Source of the DNA: Artemisia argyi
Taxonomy: Eukaryota; Streptophyta; Magnoliopsida; Asterales; Asteraceae
Direction of reading: 5' to 3'
Assembly: GCA_030686995.1 (NCBI GenBank)
Contig: CM060692.1
Coordinates: 127,177,796 to 127,241,795 of the forward strand
DNA length: 64,000 nucleotides
Position 1 is the first letter of the stretch; the number at the start of each line of letters is the position of its first letter. The notes beneath the pieces were generated by a model. That model was given only the letters and a program-made list of their open reading frames with translations. It was not told the DNA's origin and searched no databases. Shown here in pieces: positions 1-9,697 of this stretch. The translations under genes were made by a program, and so were the position numbers.

Positions 1-276
1 CCACATGATGGAATTGTCTCCTTAAAAACCTTTACCAAGTAAAACCCAGTGTGGTGAAAACCTTGTAAAGGACAAAAAGAGTGCAACTTCCACCAATCCA
101 ACCTCAATAAAACAAGCAACAAATAAGCCTATCACACATGAAAATCACCATACCTATTTTAGAAAACCAAAATACCACCCAGAAACCATACAATACTGAG
201 GTAAACCTGCACATTCAACTTCATGAGGATCGCATAAAAGATATACCTTCAAAACATCACACAACAAACCCCAACC
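1..276 (-). other. Flank downstream of LINE ORF, no gene seen
   Basis: This stretch lies 3' of the minus-strand LINE remnant. I see no convincing ORF, tail or repeat in it. It may be the LINE 3' untranslated region. Confidence 0.3.
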
Positions 277-1190
277 TCAAACCAGTAACTCCAACACATC
301 ACCATCATCATACTTACCCAAAGGCATCTTTTTGTGAACTTGAATCTGCCAAATAGCAGCAGCCTTAAGCACATCAGTAGTAGTCTTTATAGCCAACCCC
401 ATGAGTTTCAATCTAACACTATCCACTATGATATGAAACAAACAATCAGCAAACCTCTCAATGAATTGGCTTCTCATAATATTCCTCTCTTGCCAAGTGA
501 AATACACAGCAACACCCCAAACAAGCCTCTGAATAATACTCCAAATTTTATTCCTAACAGGCCTATTAACTATACCAAAAATAACATATGGCCAGTCATT
601 ACATATATCATCTAAACATGCCATAGATTTTAACCTTTCCCAAAGCCTTCTAGAATAAGGACATGCAAAAAATAAATGATTATGAGATTCATTGGCATTT
701 TTGCATAAAAGACAGGCCTGATCTTGAATGGAGAACCACTTAGCAATTCTATCATTAGTCTTTAACCTTCCTTTAATAGCAACCCACAGGATAAATGCAT
801 GTCTAGGTATACATTGAGTATACTAGACATGATCAAACCATATAACCTTAGGGTAATCCTCACTGATAGCTTTCCAAACTTCTTTCACACAAAAACTAAC
901 TTCCCAACCTTCCTTATTGATCTACACAGCTTTATCACTAACATCATTAATTAACCCAGGAACAGGTATATTAACAACTTGATCAAATCTTCCTTCCTAC
1001 TCAACAAGCCATAACCAATGAATATCATTAATCATACTAGCAACACAAGCTTCAGTACTCAGCCCTACTAATTCAATCACTCTTCTATTAATAACCTTTA
1101 TAAGTGGACCATTAGGACACCATTTTTCAAACCAGACATTGCAACTCTTCCCATTACCAATCCTCACAGCTATAAATTTCTCAATCTTAT
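277..1190 (-). pseudogene. Decayed LINE, C-terminal zinc-binding reverse transcriptase region
   Basis: Read on the minus strand, this resembles the C-terminal zinc-binding region (zf-RVT type) that follows reverse transcriptase in plant L1-like LINEs. Visible hallmarks are IPRHAFILWVAIKGRLKTND near 780-740, QACLLCKNANESHNHLFFAC near 720-670, and a tail rich in W, R and K that ends at 277. The stretch from about 1190 to 625 contains in-frame stops. The last 115 codons (624-277) are open. No reverse transcriptase or endonuclease domain is present, so this is a 5'-truncated dead copy. The family call rests on motif recognition only. Confidence 0.7.
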
Positions 1191-1326
1191 CTCCTTATAT
1201 ATAGTATTTGTTTCCAACACCAATGTTGGAATACGAAAAGTGTAAATCATTAGTCAGGGACTTCTATTTATATTTTGATATAGTTTAGGGTATGTTGTGT
1301 AATGTTTTATATGTGACAACAAGTTA

Positions 1327-1355
1327 CCATCGCGGAACTTGTATATCCGTGATGG
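1327..1355 (+). promoter_or_regulatory. Inverted repeat upstream of the copia LTR TATA box
   Basis: CCATCGCGGA (1327-1336) and TCCGTGATGG (1346-1355) form a 10-bp dyad with one mismatch and a 9-bp loop. It lies about 20 bp before the TATA box, in the U3 promoter position. Confidence 0.5.
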
Positions 1356-1376
1356 CATGCTTGGCTAGACATTGGG

Positions 1377-1384
1377 TATAAATA
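1377..1384 (+). promoter_or_regulatory. TATA box of copia LTR
   Basis: TATAAATA sits inside the near-palindrome GGGTATAAATACCCC, in the middle of the LTR, where the U3 promoter is expected. Confidence 0.6.
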
Positions 1385-1531
1385 CCCCTACCTCATGGGT
1401 TATGAGGTGTGTGTTCTTCTTATGAAAATGTGAAGGTTTATTATGATCTCTCTCTCATCTCTCTAAAGTGCTCACACCCACTTTACATTATTAAGATTAG
1501 TTCGCAAACGTGATACTATTGGAACTACAAT

Positions 1532-1543
1532 TGGTATCAGAGC
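1532..1543 (+). other. Primer-binding site, initiator tRNA-Met
   Basis: TGGTATCAGAGC is the standard plant retrotransposon primer site complementary to the 3' end of initiator tRNA-Met. It lies two bases after the LTR end. Confidence 0.8.
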
Positions 1544-2158
1544 CTAATATGATTTGTTGTTTCTTGTAGTGATTGTTTTAGTTTTATATAATCTTCTTTG
1601 ATATTTAAAATCTCTGTTTTTCTTTATGTTCTTTACTTTCTCTCTCTAAAAATATATTATACTTCGTATGTAGCTACTTGATTACTCATTAACGTATTTA
1701 ATCTTGTAATACATATGTTAGGATAACATATTTGTGAAAAAGGAAGTGTTTTCCATCATTACATTCAAAGTTTTTAAGTATCTACTGAAGATTTAGGCTG
1801 ATTATCGTGGTTTTAAGGTTTTTGGAAAAGTGTACTTTTTGTTCGTAAAAGTACGGGTGTAGATTTGTTCGCATCACTTTTGCTCGCATCGCAAGGGTTT
1901 TGGCCGCGATACTAGGCTTTGTTTAGTCTGAGATAGGAGTTTATTTGTGTTGCGAAAGAAAAGGCCGCGATACTTTCACTGCGAAAGTTTTTGTTACCCA
2001 CTTATTACGAAGGAAAACTCTGCTCGGGTCGCATTGATATCTGCGATAGCTCTTGTATTGGTGTGTTATAACAAAGGTTCCGCGACATCTGATATTCCGA
2101 GACTTACTGTTACCCACCTTTTACGAAAGAAAACTCTGCCCAATTTTCACTAGAAGCT
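1544..2158 (+). other. Retroelement leader with internal direct repeats
   Basis: This follows the copia primer site and should be leader or gag, but no gag motif is visible. It is CG-rich for its surroundings from 1865 to 2150. A 31-nt direct repeat occurs (GTTACCCAC followed by TTACGAAnGAAAACTCTGC, near 1993 and 2108), as does a repeated GGCCGCGATACT near 1911 and 1962. Confidence 0.4.
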
Positions 2159-2527
2159 GTGATAGTTATTGTTCATGAGATTTTTTCTGAGATACTTGGA
2201 CTTGAAGACTTTTATAAATTTCCTAATCCCTCAAAAGATTTAAAATTAGTAAAAGACTTTTATATATCTCATATGACAAGATTAATTCTCCCAACACTTA
2301 ACCATCACTTCTCAAACAAACTAAAACACATCACTCAAACAAAACAACATATGATAATTGAGGCTAAAAAGACAAAAATGAGCACGATATTTGAAAAATT
2401 ATCAAAAGCCGGAGCTTGGATGGGAAACAAAGCAAAATGGAGCATTACCGGATCGACTCGACACATTTTGAAGAAAAACAAAGAAAAGGACGAAAAGTCA
2501 AAGGTAAAGTCAATCCCGGAAATGTGA
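2159..2527 (+). CDS. Uncharacterised small ORF
   Basis: An open frame of up to 122 codons. It is lysine-rich towards the C-terminus, with a segment KKNKEKDEKSKVKS near the end and a possible helical stretch before it. I recognise no domain. By position it could be a remnant of the ORF of the copia element whose LTR and primer site lie at 1224-1543, or chance open frame in AT-rich DNA. Confidence 0.2.
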   Translation: MIVIVHEIFSEILGLEDFYKFPNPSKDLKLVKDFYISHMTRLILPTLNHHFSNKLKHITQTKQHMIIEAKKTKMSTIFEKLSKAGAWMGNKAKWSITGSTRHILKKNKEKDEKSKVKSIPEM

Positions 2528-2758
2528 TATGAGGGGAGCATGGAAAACCAAACCGAAACCCATAATCACCCAAATTACCCTCAACCAAGACAAAATTACC
2601 ATTTTACCCTTCACCCAAAAACCCAAATTACCAATTTACCCTTTTTACCCCGAAAGCTTAAATGCAAAATCATTTTCAAAAAGCCAAAGCCATTTTCAAA
2701 AATAAAATCACAAAATCATTTTTTTTGTCAAAAACCTTTTATTTTAATTTTAAGTTTA

Positions 2759-2759
2759 C

Positions 2760-2825
<66 letters not shown>
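2759..2825. repeat. (TTA)n microsatellite
   Basis: About 22 uninterrupted ATT units. Its open frames (poly-Tyr or poly-Ile) are artefacts. Confidence 0.95.
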
Positions 2826-2827
<2 letters not shown>

Positions 2828-2880
2828 AAAAAACTAGAAAAATATTTTTTTTACAAATTCAGTTTTATTAAATATTTTTA

Positions 2881-4549
2881 AACTACTAATACTAATCCTA
2901 AACACCTAAAACTAATCTTAACACTAACCTAAAACCAACCCACACCAAATCCTAGCCCATCCACTAACACCACCAGCCCACTTAACCCAGAACCCAACCC
3001 AAACACTGAACTAATAAAAACGTTTTTATTCAAACCCAGGTCAAACCAACACCAGGTCAAACAACACGTCATCTTCTTCCTCCCTGTCCTCCTTTACCCC
3101 CATACAACCCCCCTCCTCCACGATTTAAGCCTCCTACACTCCACCCCCACCTCAAAAGCTCCCCACCTCCCTCACATGTTGCCATGCCAGGTCATCCATC
3201 CACAACACTTTTGGGCGCCAAATTGGATTCAAGAGCTGAGATGATACCAAGCTAATTCAAGGGCTGGGATTTGTCCAAGAAAACACAAAGAGGAATCCAA
3301 AGCAGTTTCCACTCATAGAAGAAACACAATGAGAAGAGGACAAACTCAAAGGATGCCCTAATTCCTCTAGTATAAATAGAATGAGATGTGTAAGCCAAAG
3401 AGGCAGTTAAGTAGGGTTTTAGAATAGTTTTCTGAGTTTAAGTTAGTTTTTAATGTACTCCTTTATTTTAAATCAATGCAATTCAAGTTTTTCATTTAGT
3501 GTTATCAATTCATATAACTATTTTCAAACTGCTTTTTTATCTTTGCTTATTGCAACTGCTTATTCTTTAGTTAACTCCTGCTCATTAGTACATCATTTAG
3601 TGTATTCTAGTGCTATTTTGATAGGTTGAGTCTCAAAATCTGTTTTGTCTTTGAAAAGAAAATCAATTAACCCCTTATGGGGTGTTTGGCACAAGCTTTG
3701 TTTCAAGTTTAAAAAATTAGTTTTACTTCTTTTTAAGTTGCAAACAGTTTTACTCATTCATTATTAGTAACTCTAAATCCAAGTTTTGAATTTTCATATT
3801 TCATGAGGGTTTTTTTTTTTTTTTTTTTTATCTTAACTGTTAACATGAATCAGTTTAGGTGAATTCTCAGTTTTAGTTTCTTTGTTGTCTTTCTTGGTTC
3901 AAATTAGTTACATATAGGGTAGTGTTAGTTTGGTTTACCTGGTAGTTCACTTTGGTTAGTCAAATTTTGCATTTTGGACCCATTTCATGTTCTGGATTAG
4001 TTAGTAGCAGTCACCCTTAGCAGCCCTCTTTTTAATCTCATAATTAGTCTAGCTCAAGTAGATTTAAGGTTAGATTATGTGTTTACAAACATTTGATAGT
4101 ATAGATTTTATTTAATTAAGGTTAGTTTACATTTCAAGCTTATTTCCTTGCTTATTTTAGCCTGCTTAAGTATTAGACCGCACCTGCACACCCAATTTAA
4201 CCCAAACAGTGAACATGCCCAAACCCATTTTGATTTCTATTTTTAATTTGCTTAATTTTAGGAGTTATGATCTAAAAATTTGTTTACAAATAGATTGGCA
4301 GCTATCCTAGAAAGTTATAAGTTAAAATACTCAAAAAGAAACATTATTAGTAGATTATGGTTAACTATGGCAATATTGCAAAGTTTAAGGTTTAAAATGT
4401 CAAAGTAGCAAAGTGTAGGGTCTAAAGTGTCATTTATCATATAAATCATATTTTAGTTTTAACATGCATGCATGCAAATTTATCCTTTTCGTATTAACTT
4501 GTAACAGAAATAATGCCGAAATCGATCTGCACCCATATTAATTGTTCCC
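2881..4549. other. Non-coding stretch, origin unclear
   Basis: No supportable gene. It starts with C/A-rich sequence (2881-3170), then a stretch with a TATAAATAG element at 3371-3379, then AT-rich DNA with a T tract near 3811-3829. The TATA-like element and the following T-rich sequence could be an unrecognised LTR, but no paired end, primer site or TSD was found. Confidence 0.3.
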
Positions 4550-4960
4550 GGTTTCTTGTTTTCAAAGTTCCTTTACACCATCGATTTAATAACGATTAAG
4601 GGTGCGTTTTCAAAACTGTTGGTCAGCACTACCACAAACAAAACATGTTTTTTTCTTAAAACATTTGTTCATAGCAGGAGATGTCTTATTACAAACAAAC
4701 TTATCACAACCAAAACTAGAAAAAGAATTGTTTTCACATAATTAAAAGAATTGTCTTTCACAGAATTAAAAAGTAAATCATCAAAAGAAGCTGTCTTTGA
4801 AATAGATTCATCAGCAGCAACTCTTGGGGAGAAGTCAACAGACTTGTGTGAAGACTTTGGTGAGGTATTGGGTGAGTCAGACTTATCACTTGAATCACAA
4901 CTGGCAAAGTCATTAGTATGGGTCTTTGAGGTCTTGTCACTGAAGTCGCTGTTATGATGG
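4550..4960 (-). pseudogene. Remnant of copia-type gag with zinc knuckle
   Basis: On the minus strand one frame reads a Ser/Asp/Lys-rich stretch (DSSDKSDSPNTSPKSSHK and following, about 4920-4800). Further downstream comes KTCFVCGSADQ (near 4650), the start of a CX2C zinc knuckle. Ser/Asp-rich linkers ahead of a CFVCGS knuckle are common in Asteraceae copia gag. Frames are broken and the protein is cut after the knuckle. The identification is by eye and moderate. Confidence 0.45.
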
Positions 4961-4971
4961 CATTACCTTGT

Positions 4972-5335
4972 AACCTCTGACGCCGTCACGTTATATCTGA
5001 CGCCGTCCTTCATTAATGTGTTTGGGCCGTCTCTTGTTGTCTTAACACGTAACTCTCATTTGAGGTGTCTCTTGTTAAACTTGAACCAAAAATCCAGCTT
5101 TAGCAACAAGTGATGGCATCACGTTGTAGCGTGTGACGCCGTCAGAGCTCCATGTTTGACAGATTTTTACGACTTTGTCGTTTTCTTCACTTTTTCATCC
5201 AAATATATCCTAAAAGTGCCGATTTCCAGATTTTTCATCCCAAGTACCTAAAATACAAAAATAAACGATTTGAGGTAATATTTGATCATATAAATACGAT
5301 TTTGGGCTTAAATGACCCCTTAAAAAGGTACCAAA
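4972..5335 (-). repeat. Diverged fragment of Athila-like LTR
   Basis: Shows the same order of landmarks as the intact LTRs at 9698 and 55716: TGACGCCGTCA-type words at 4978-5145, GACTTTGTCGTTTTCTTCAC near 5170, and GGGCTTAAATGACCCCTTAAAA near 5305. It lacks the rest of the LTR. It is more diverged than the copies in the nested stack, so probably older or from a sister subfamily. Confidence 0.7.
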
Positions 5336-6555
5336 TAAATCCTTATCAGGCACCTTGGCATTTTATAACTTTTATCCTTGGCATTTAATATTTTTATCCT
5401 TTGTGTTGGCACCTTGGAATGTTACGTAATTTTGGCACCTGTTTTATTTAATTCTATACTTGTAAGGCATGTTGTCTTTCTGTTGGTTCTCAACTTGTGT
5501 ATAAACTTGGCTGTTGTGTTTAATTCTTTTTGTTGGTTCTTGATGTAGGATTTACCGACCAGGTTTTATATTTATAATAGTCTCGTCTATCTAAGGTCTA
5601 CCTAATGTACTAACGGGCAGTGTACCCGGTCGTGTGAGGTATAGCTAGATGGTAAAGCCGAGGTCGTCCCAAGAGCTAAGGGGCGGAAAATATCTAAGTC
5701 TTAATGTCACTAAAATAAAAGGGGTTTTATGATTAAAATGATTAAATGAAATAACAAAACAATAAAGCAAGTAAATGGTGAACGGAAATCAGTAGGAGAA
5801 AGCAGTGTTAACCTAATTATTACTCTTGTGATCAATGTGACAAGTTCTCTAATTATGCATCCTATCATTTTATCTGGGGGTTAAAGTCACTAGGCTCCTT
5901 GTTAAATTCGCCTAGCATATTTCCCATAGACTCCTACTCCGATATCAAAGGACTAACCCTTTGTGATTGACGGAGGTCAACGGTAAACTATGTTGAGTCA
6001 TTAAGTACCTCTACTAACTTAGACTAGCCTAGTGGGAAATGTTGTCACTTACACTTCCCCTCTAACTTCTTAGGTGAATCCACTAGGTAGGTGATCCTAT
6101 GGTCAATTCGCACGTGTATGATGATATTACTATCACCAAGTCACTAGCTTCTAATGGAGAGCGGCACGGTCACATCTATCTCTCCCCTCGAAGTACTACC
6201 CAATATCAAAACCCTTAAAACAAGAGTGTCCCAAGACTAGCTAAGCAAGTATACAAATAAAACGGATAAAGACGCGCGAAAACTAAATCACATAAATAAC
6301 AATTTCATAAATAGGCTAACACCAAGAGGTGTTTAGCCACTCATGTTCATGAATGCAGAAAAATAAAGGTTTAACATAATGAATGTAAACATTGAATTAA
6401 TACAAACAAATCGAATGAATAAACATATAGTTGTGGTGTGAAATCTCCCTTGGAGTGGACTAGTATGCTGATGAAACTTCGTCCTCCTGCTCCCTTAATT
6501 CCTCCTGACTTCTGTGTGTTGGAATGTGTATATCAAAACTTGGAATTAGGGCTGG

Positions 6556-6563
6556 TATTTATA
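6556..6563 (-). promoter_or_regulatory. TATA box of the solo LTR
   Basis: TATAAATA on the minus strand, immediately downstream of the palindrome array in LTR orientation. Confidence 0.6.
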
Positions 6564-6571
6564 GGCCCGAC

Positions 6572-6945
6572 ATAGCTACGGCGTAGCCCTAGGGTTGGCT
6601 ACGCCGTAGTCTTCGATAATTGCACCTACGCCGTAGCTAGATCTTGTGCTACCACTGTAGTTTCTTCAGCTGTTATGTCTACAGCTTAGTTATGTAGGGA
6701 ACTACGCCGTAGTTTCTTCTATGGCCTCGATATTTCTCTTACTGCTCGATTTTGGGGTCTACGCCGTAGGTGTAAAGTGGTTACTCCGTAGAACCCTTTG
6801 ATGTTCAACTACGCCGTAAGTGTGGTGTTGGCTACGGCGTAATCTTCGGAAATAATATCTACGGCGTAGGTAGATGGAGCATCTATGTCGTAGTCTTCAG
6901 TAATGATAGTTACGGCGTAGGTAGATTGAGCATCTACGCCGTAGT
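6572..6945 (-). promoter_or_regulatory. Array of CTACG-N-CGTAG palindromes
   Basis: About a dozen copies or near-copies of the 11-mer CTACGCCGTAG or its complement lie in under 400 bp (near 6575, 6600, 6627, 6701, 6760, 6809, 6831, 6860, 6882, 6910 and 6935, plus a degenerate one near 6790). Each perfect copy is a 5+1+5 odd palindrome. Spacing is irregular. The array ends just before the TATA box, so it occupies the U3 enhancer position. Confidence 0.8.
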
Positions 6946-7274
6946 CTGTGCAGAATCCGCATACTTCAATGATTCGTGTGTAAATCCTTCCAAATCCGCG
7001 TCTTTTCGTTCCTTTGCTCATCTTTGCCCTGATAACTGAATATAAACAACTAAGAGTATATATCCAACGTATTAATATAAAATATGAGCAATATAGGGGA
7101 AATTAACACCTAAAATACGCGTACGATTTGATGTTGTCAGTTCTCTACTCGTGTTTAAAGTTGGCACATGTTGTTCTAGTTTCACATGTTATGTTCAAAC
7201 TAAATATTTTTATTGTTTATACTGGTTCTCTACTCGGCACCTATTGTGTTTAAGCTTATAATTTATAATTAGGT

Positions 7275-8315
7275 ATGGCAAATGTTGATCAAGTCTTGAC
7301 AAGTGTTGATAAAGTCTTGGCAAATGTTGATCAAGGTACGACAAGTGTTAATCAATGTAAAACAAGTATCAATCGAAACTATCTTTCGTGGGCAACAACC
7401 GAGGATGAAAAGCTTATTGAGGCTTTACTTAATATGGTAAACACGGGAGCATGCAAAGCTGATAACGGATTTAAATTTGGATATTTTCAGACTCTCGAAA
7501 CAGCATTAATAGAGTCACTTCCCAACTCGGGTATTTTTGGTAAACCACACATCGAATCACGAATAAGAACAATGAAAAAGGATTGGCAAGCTGGATGTAA
7601 CATGTTGCATTCTAGTGGGTTTTGTTATGATGAAGAGAATAATTGTGCTACCACTTAGGCTCGGGGAGTATGGGATTCGTATATCGCGGTAGGTTATTGT
7701 GTTTTAGTGAAGTTCTGATGTTTAAAAATTTGCTTAAATTATGATGTTTAATATTTTGTTTCTTTAACCCATAAGAGAGCATCCAAGTTGAGGGGCAAAA
7801 AGCTTGTTAGTTATCTAGAACTATCTCTTATCTTTGGAAAAGACTGAACTCAAGGTAATAGAGCTAAACTTGTAACTAAAATGCAACATGAGGTGAACCA
7901 TGAAGAATAGGGACAAAACTCGGATCATGCATTGGATGAAGCAATGGAAGGAAGCCATAATGCACGTACAAATATGAGTGGTGTTGAGGAAATTTCAAGT
8001 GTTCGTTCTAAAAAGAGGAAAAACATAGGCAACGTCGCTTCTTTAGCCTAGGTGGCCAATAATGCTGCTATTTTACTTGGATATCAAATCAAAGAATCGT
8101 CATCTAAAATGAGTGAAGGTATAAAACTTGAAGTTGATTTAAAAAAGAAAACAAGCATGATCACGTATGAGCTTCAAAATATGAAAACATTGTCTGAAGT
8201 GGAAAGGTTCAGAGCAATTAGAAAGATAAAAAGCAAACCAGATAGCGTGCTAACCTTTTGGGATCTGAAAGAAGATAAAAAAGATCAGTGGTTACAGTTT
8301 ATGTTATCTGAATGA
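7275..8315 (+). pseudogene. Myb/SANT-like DNA-binding protein pseudogene, PIF/Harbinger style
   Basis: Exon 1 (7275-7688) encodes a Myb/SANT-like domain: SWATTEDEKLIEALLNMVN, then IESRIRTMKKDWQ and a following VWDSYIA. A GT-AG intron (7689-7775) joins in frame to exon 2 (7776-8315). Exon 2 has RGKKLVSYLELSLIFGKD, a KKRK basic patch and a helical C-terminus ending FWDLKEDKKDQWLQFMLSE. In-frame stops occur near 7656, 7846, 7908 and 8050, so it is dead. Such proteins include PIF/Harbinger accessory proteins and host MYB-like factors. The Harbinger-type terminus 600 bp downstream favours the former. Confidence 0.65.
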
Positions 8316-8398
8316 CTTCGACTATGATATGCACGTAACAATATGTAGTGTTATAATAACTTTAAGCATGTCTTTTTGAGTAGTCTATGTCGCATGTT

Positions 8399-8556
8399 GT
8401 TATGTATGGTTGCGTTACAAGAATCTATGATCATGACGATGTACCTTTTGTATTTGACTTTCGAACGATGTCTGTTATTCTAACTGTTATGTATGGTTGT
8501 GTTAAAAGAATCTATGATCATGACAATGTACCTTTTGTATGACTTTCAAACGATGG
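8399..8556. repeat. Two-copy tandem repeat, 86-bp period
   Basis: GTTATGTATGGTTG through ACTTTC(G/A)AACGATG occurs at 8399-8471 and again at 8485-8556 with a few substitutions. Confidence 0.75.
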
Positions 8557-8659
8557 TGGTTTATTATAGTAGAATGTGTATGTAATGCGTTTTTTAAATC
8601 ATGTTTTTTCTTGTTTAGTCATGTAATAATGTAGATGTTGTCACATATTATTTGTATTT

Positions 8660-8926
8660 GCATCAACTGTTTTAGGATATATGAAAAATCGTATATAACA
8701 AAATGGGTAAATATGTCATTTTTCATTTATAAAGATTACAATTCATTTAATAAATTTACAAACCAAACATGATTATGTAAAGGAATTCATATTAGATTAC
8801 ATTATATTCTACCAACCAAACACATGACCAATTATCATTCATTCAAATTATAATTCCTTCATATTAAAATTCTTTTGACAAATTATAATTCCTTCAAAAA
8901 TATTCAGCAAACCAAACGGGGCCTTA
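8660..8926 (+). mobile_element. Right terminal region of a PIF/Harbinger-type transposon
   Basis: The stretch is rich in ACCAAACA and TTATAATTCCTT words and ends CAAACCAAACGGGGCC (8908-8923), followed by TTA (8924-8926). Ends of the GGCCCCGTTTGGTTTG type and TTA/TAA target duplications are known for Harbinger/Tourist elements. I did not find the matching left end, which should lie left of the SANT pseudogene and perhaps left of the solo LTR. Confidence 0.5.
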
Positions 8927-8953
8927 GGCTACTCGCACCAGCTAGGTCGAGTG

Positions 8954-8967
8954 ATCGGTCGACCGAT
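8954..8967. other. 14-bp perfect palindrome in TCGGTC-rich sequence
   Basis: ATCGGTCGACCGAT is its own reverse complement. Three further CGGTC or CGGCC words follow within 60 bp. It lies between the Harbinger end and the LINE fragment. Confidence 0.6.
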
Positions 8968-9087
8968 TCGGTCGTTGTTCGCGATTGATGTGGGCACTCG
9001 GTCAACTTCAGTCGGCCATTTTTTTTTGTTTTTTTTGGAATTCAACACATCCACATATGTCCAAAAATTGCTTTATGGAAATCCCAA

Positions 9088-9697
9088 ATGGAAGACCATA
9101 CTTCTGACTGGCTTAGGGTGGTTCCGATATCTGGGTTGGGGCAGATTATGAATGCTAGGACCTACCGGTGTGTGTTATGCTATCAATTGGGTGTTCCTTT
9201 ATTTTCTGCTCTGATGTCGTGCTCAGCTTGTTCTAGGGTCTTTACAGGGGATATTTATGGGGACCATGCTGTATCATGTGCTGGTATTATTAGTATTAAA
9301 CATCGGCATAACGTGGTGTGCGATACCTTGGTTGGCATCTGTTCTCGATCAGGGATTTCAGCTCTTAAAGAAGTTGATATCGGGCTTAGTGGAGAAAGGG
9401 ACAAACCCTTACGCCCAGCTGCAATGTTGCTCTACTCGTGGGATAGAGGGCTTGATGTATGTGTTGATCTGACAGGGTCATCACCCTTGACGCAGTCTAG
9501 TATGGTTGATTTTGTGCCGGGTCGTGCGGTGATTGAGGCCGCACAACATAAACGCATCAAGTATGAGACTAAGTGCGAGGATATTGGATACGAGTTTCCC
9601 CCCTTCTCATTCTCTTCTTTTGGAGAACTTGAGAAAGATGTTGTGACCTTACTGAAGCGAATTCGGAAATTCTCTATGACACAAGACATTAGTGCAC
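9088..9697 (+). pseudogene. LINE reverse transcriptase, C-terminal part, left half
   Basis: An uninterrupted frame beginning DWLRVVPISGLGQIMNARTY, with a Cys-rich segment (CVLCYQLG...CSACSRVFTGDIYGDHAVSC) and then GRAVIEAAQHKRIKYETKC and ELEKDVVTLLKRIRKF. This matches the tail that follows reverse transcriptase in a plant LINE type, with a CX2C...H...C zinc-binding arrangement. The reverse transcriptase core is missing upstream, so the copy is 5'-truncated at about 9060. The frame is broken at 9697 by the insertion of Athila-like element 1 and resumes at 57159. TGCAC is duplicated at the break. Confidence 0.7.

Larger units (their letters stand above)
1224..1529 (+). repeat. Ty1/copia-type LTR
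   Basis: The 306-bp segment starts TGTTGGAATACGAAAAG and ends in ACTACA, so it has TG...CA ends. It is followed two bases later by a TGGTATCAGAGC primer-binding site. TGTTGGAAT starts and initiator-Met primer sites are typical of plant copia elements. A second copy was not found, so this is a lone 5' LTR with leader or a truncated element. Confidence 0.8.
5541..7139 (-). mobile_element. Complete solo LTR, gypsy-type, with TSD
   Basis: This 1599-bp segment begins TGATGTAGG and ends GTTGTCA (TG...CA), and is flanked by GTTCT on both sides (5536-5540 and 7140-7144). No internal domain remains, so it is a solo LTR left by LTR-LTR recombination. Promoter order places it on the minus strand: an array of CTACG-N-CGTAG words, then TATAAATA. 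A minus-strand frame of 70 codons (6809-7021) runs through the array and is probably not a gene. Confidence 0.85.

Noticed and set aside
3674..3700. Left end of a hAT or Harbinger element (GGGGTGTTTGGC)
   Set aside because: It does not match the right end at 8908-8923 and no target duplication was found.
6572..6945. CRISPR-like array
   Set aside because: Repeats are 11 bp, irregularly spaced and in both orientations, in a plant LTR.
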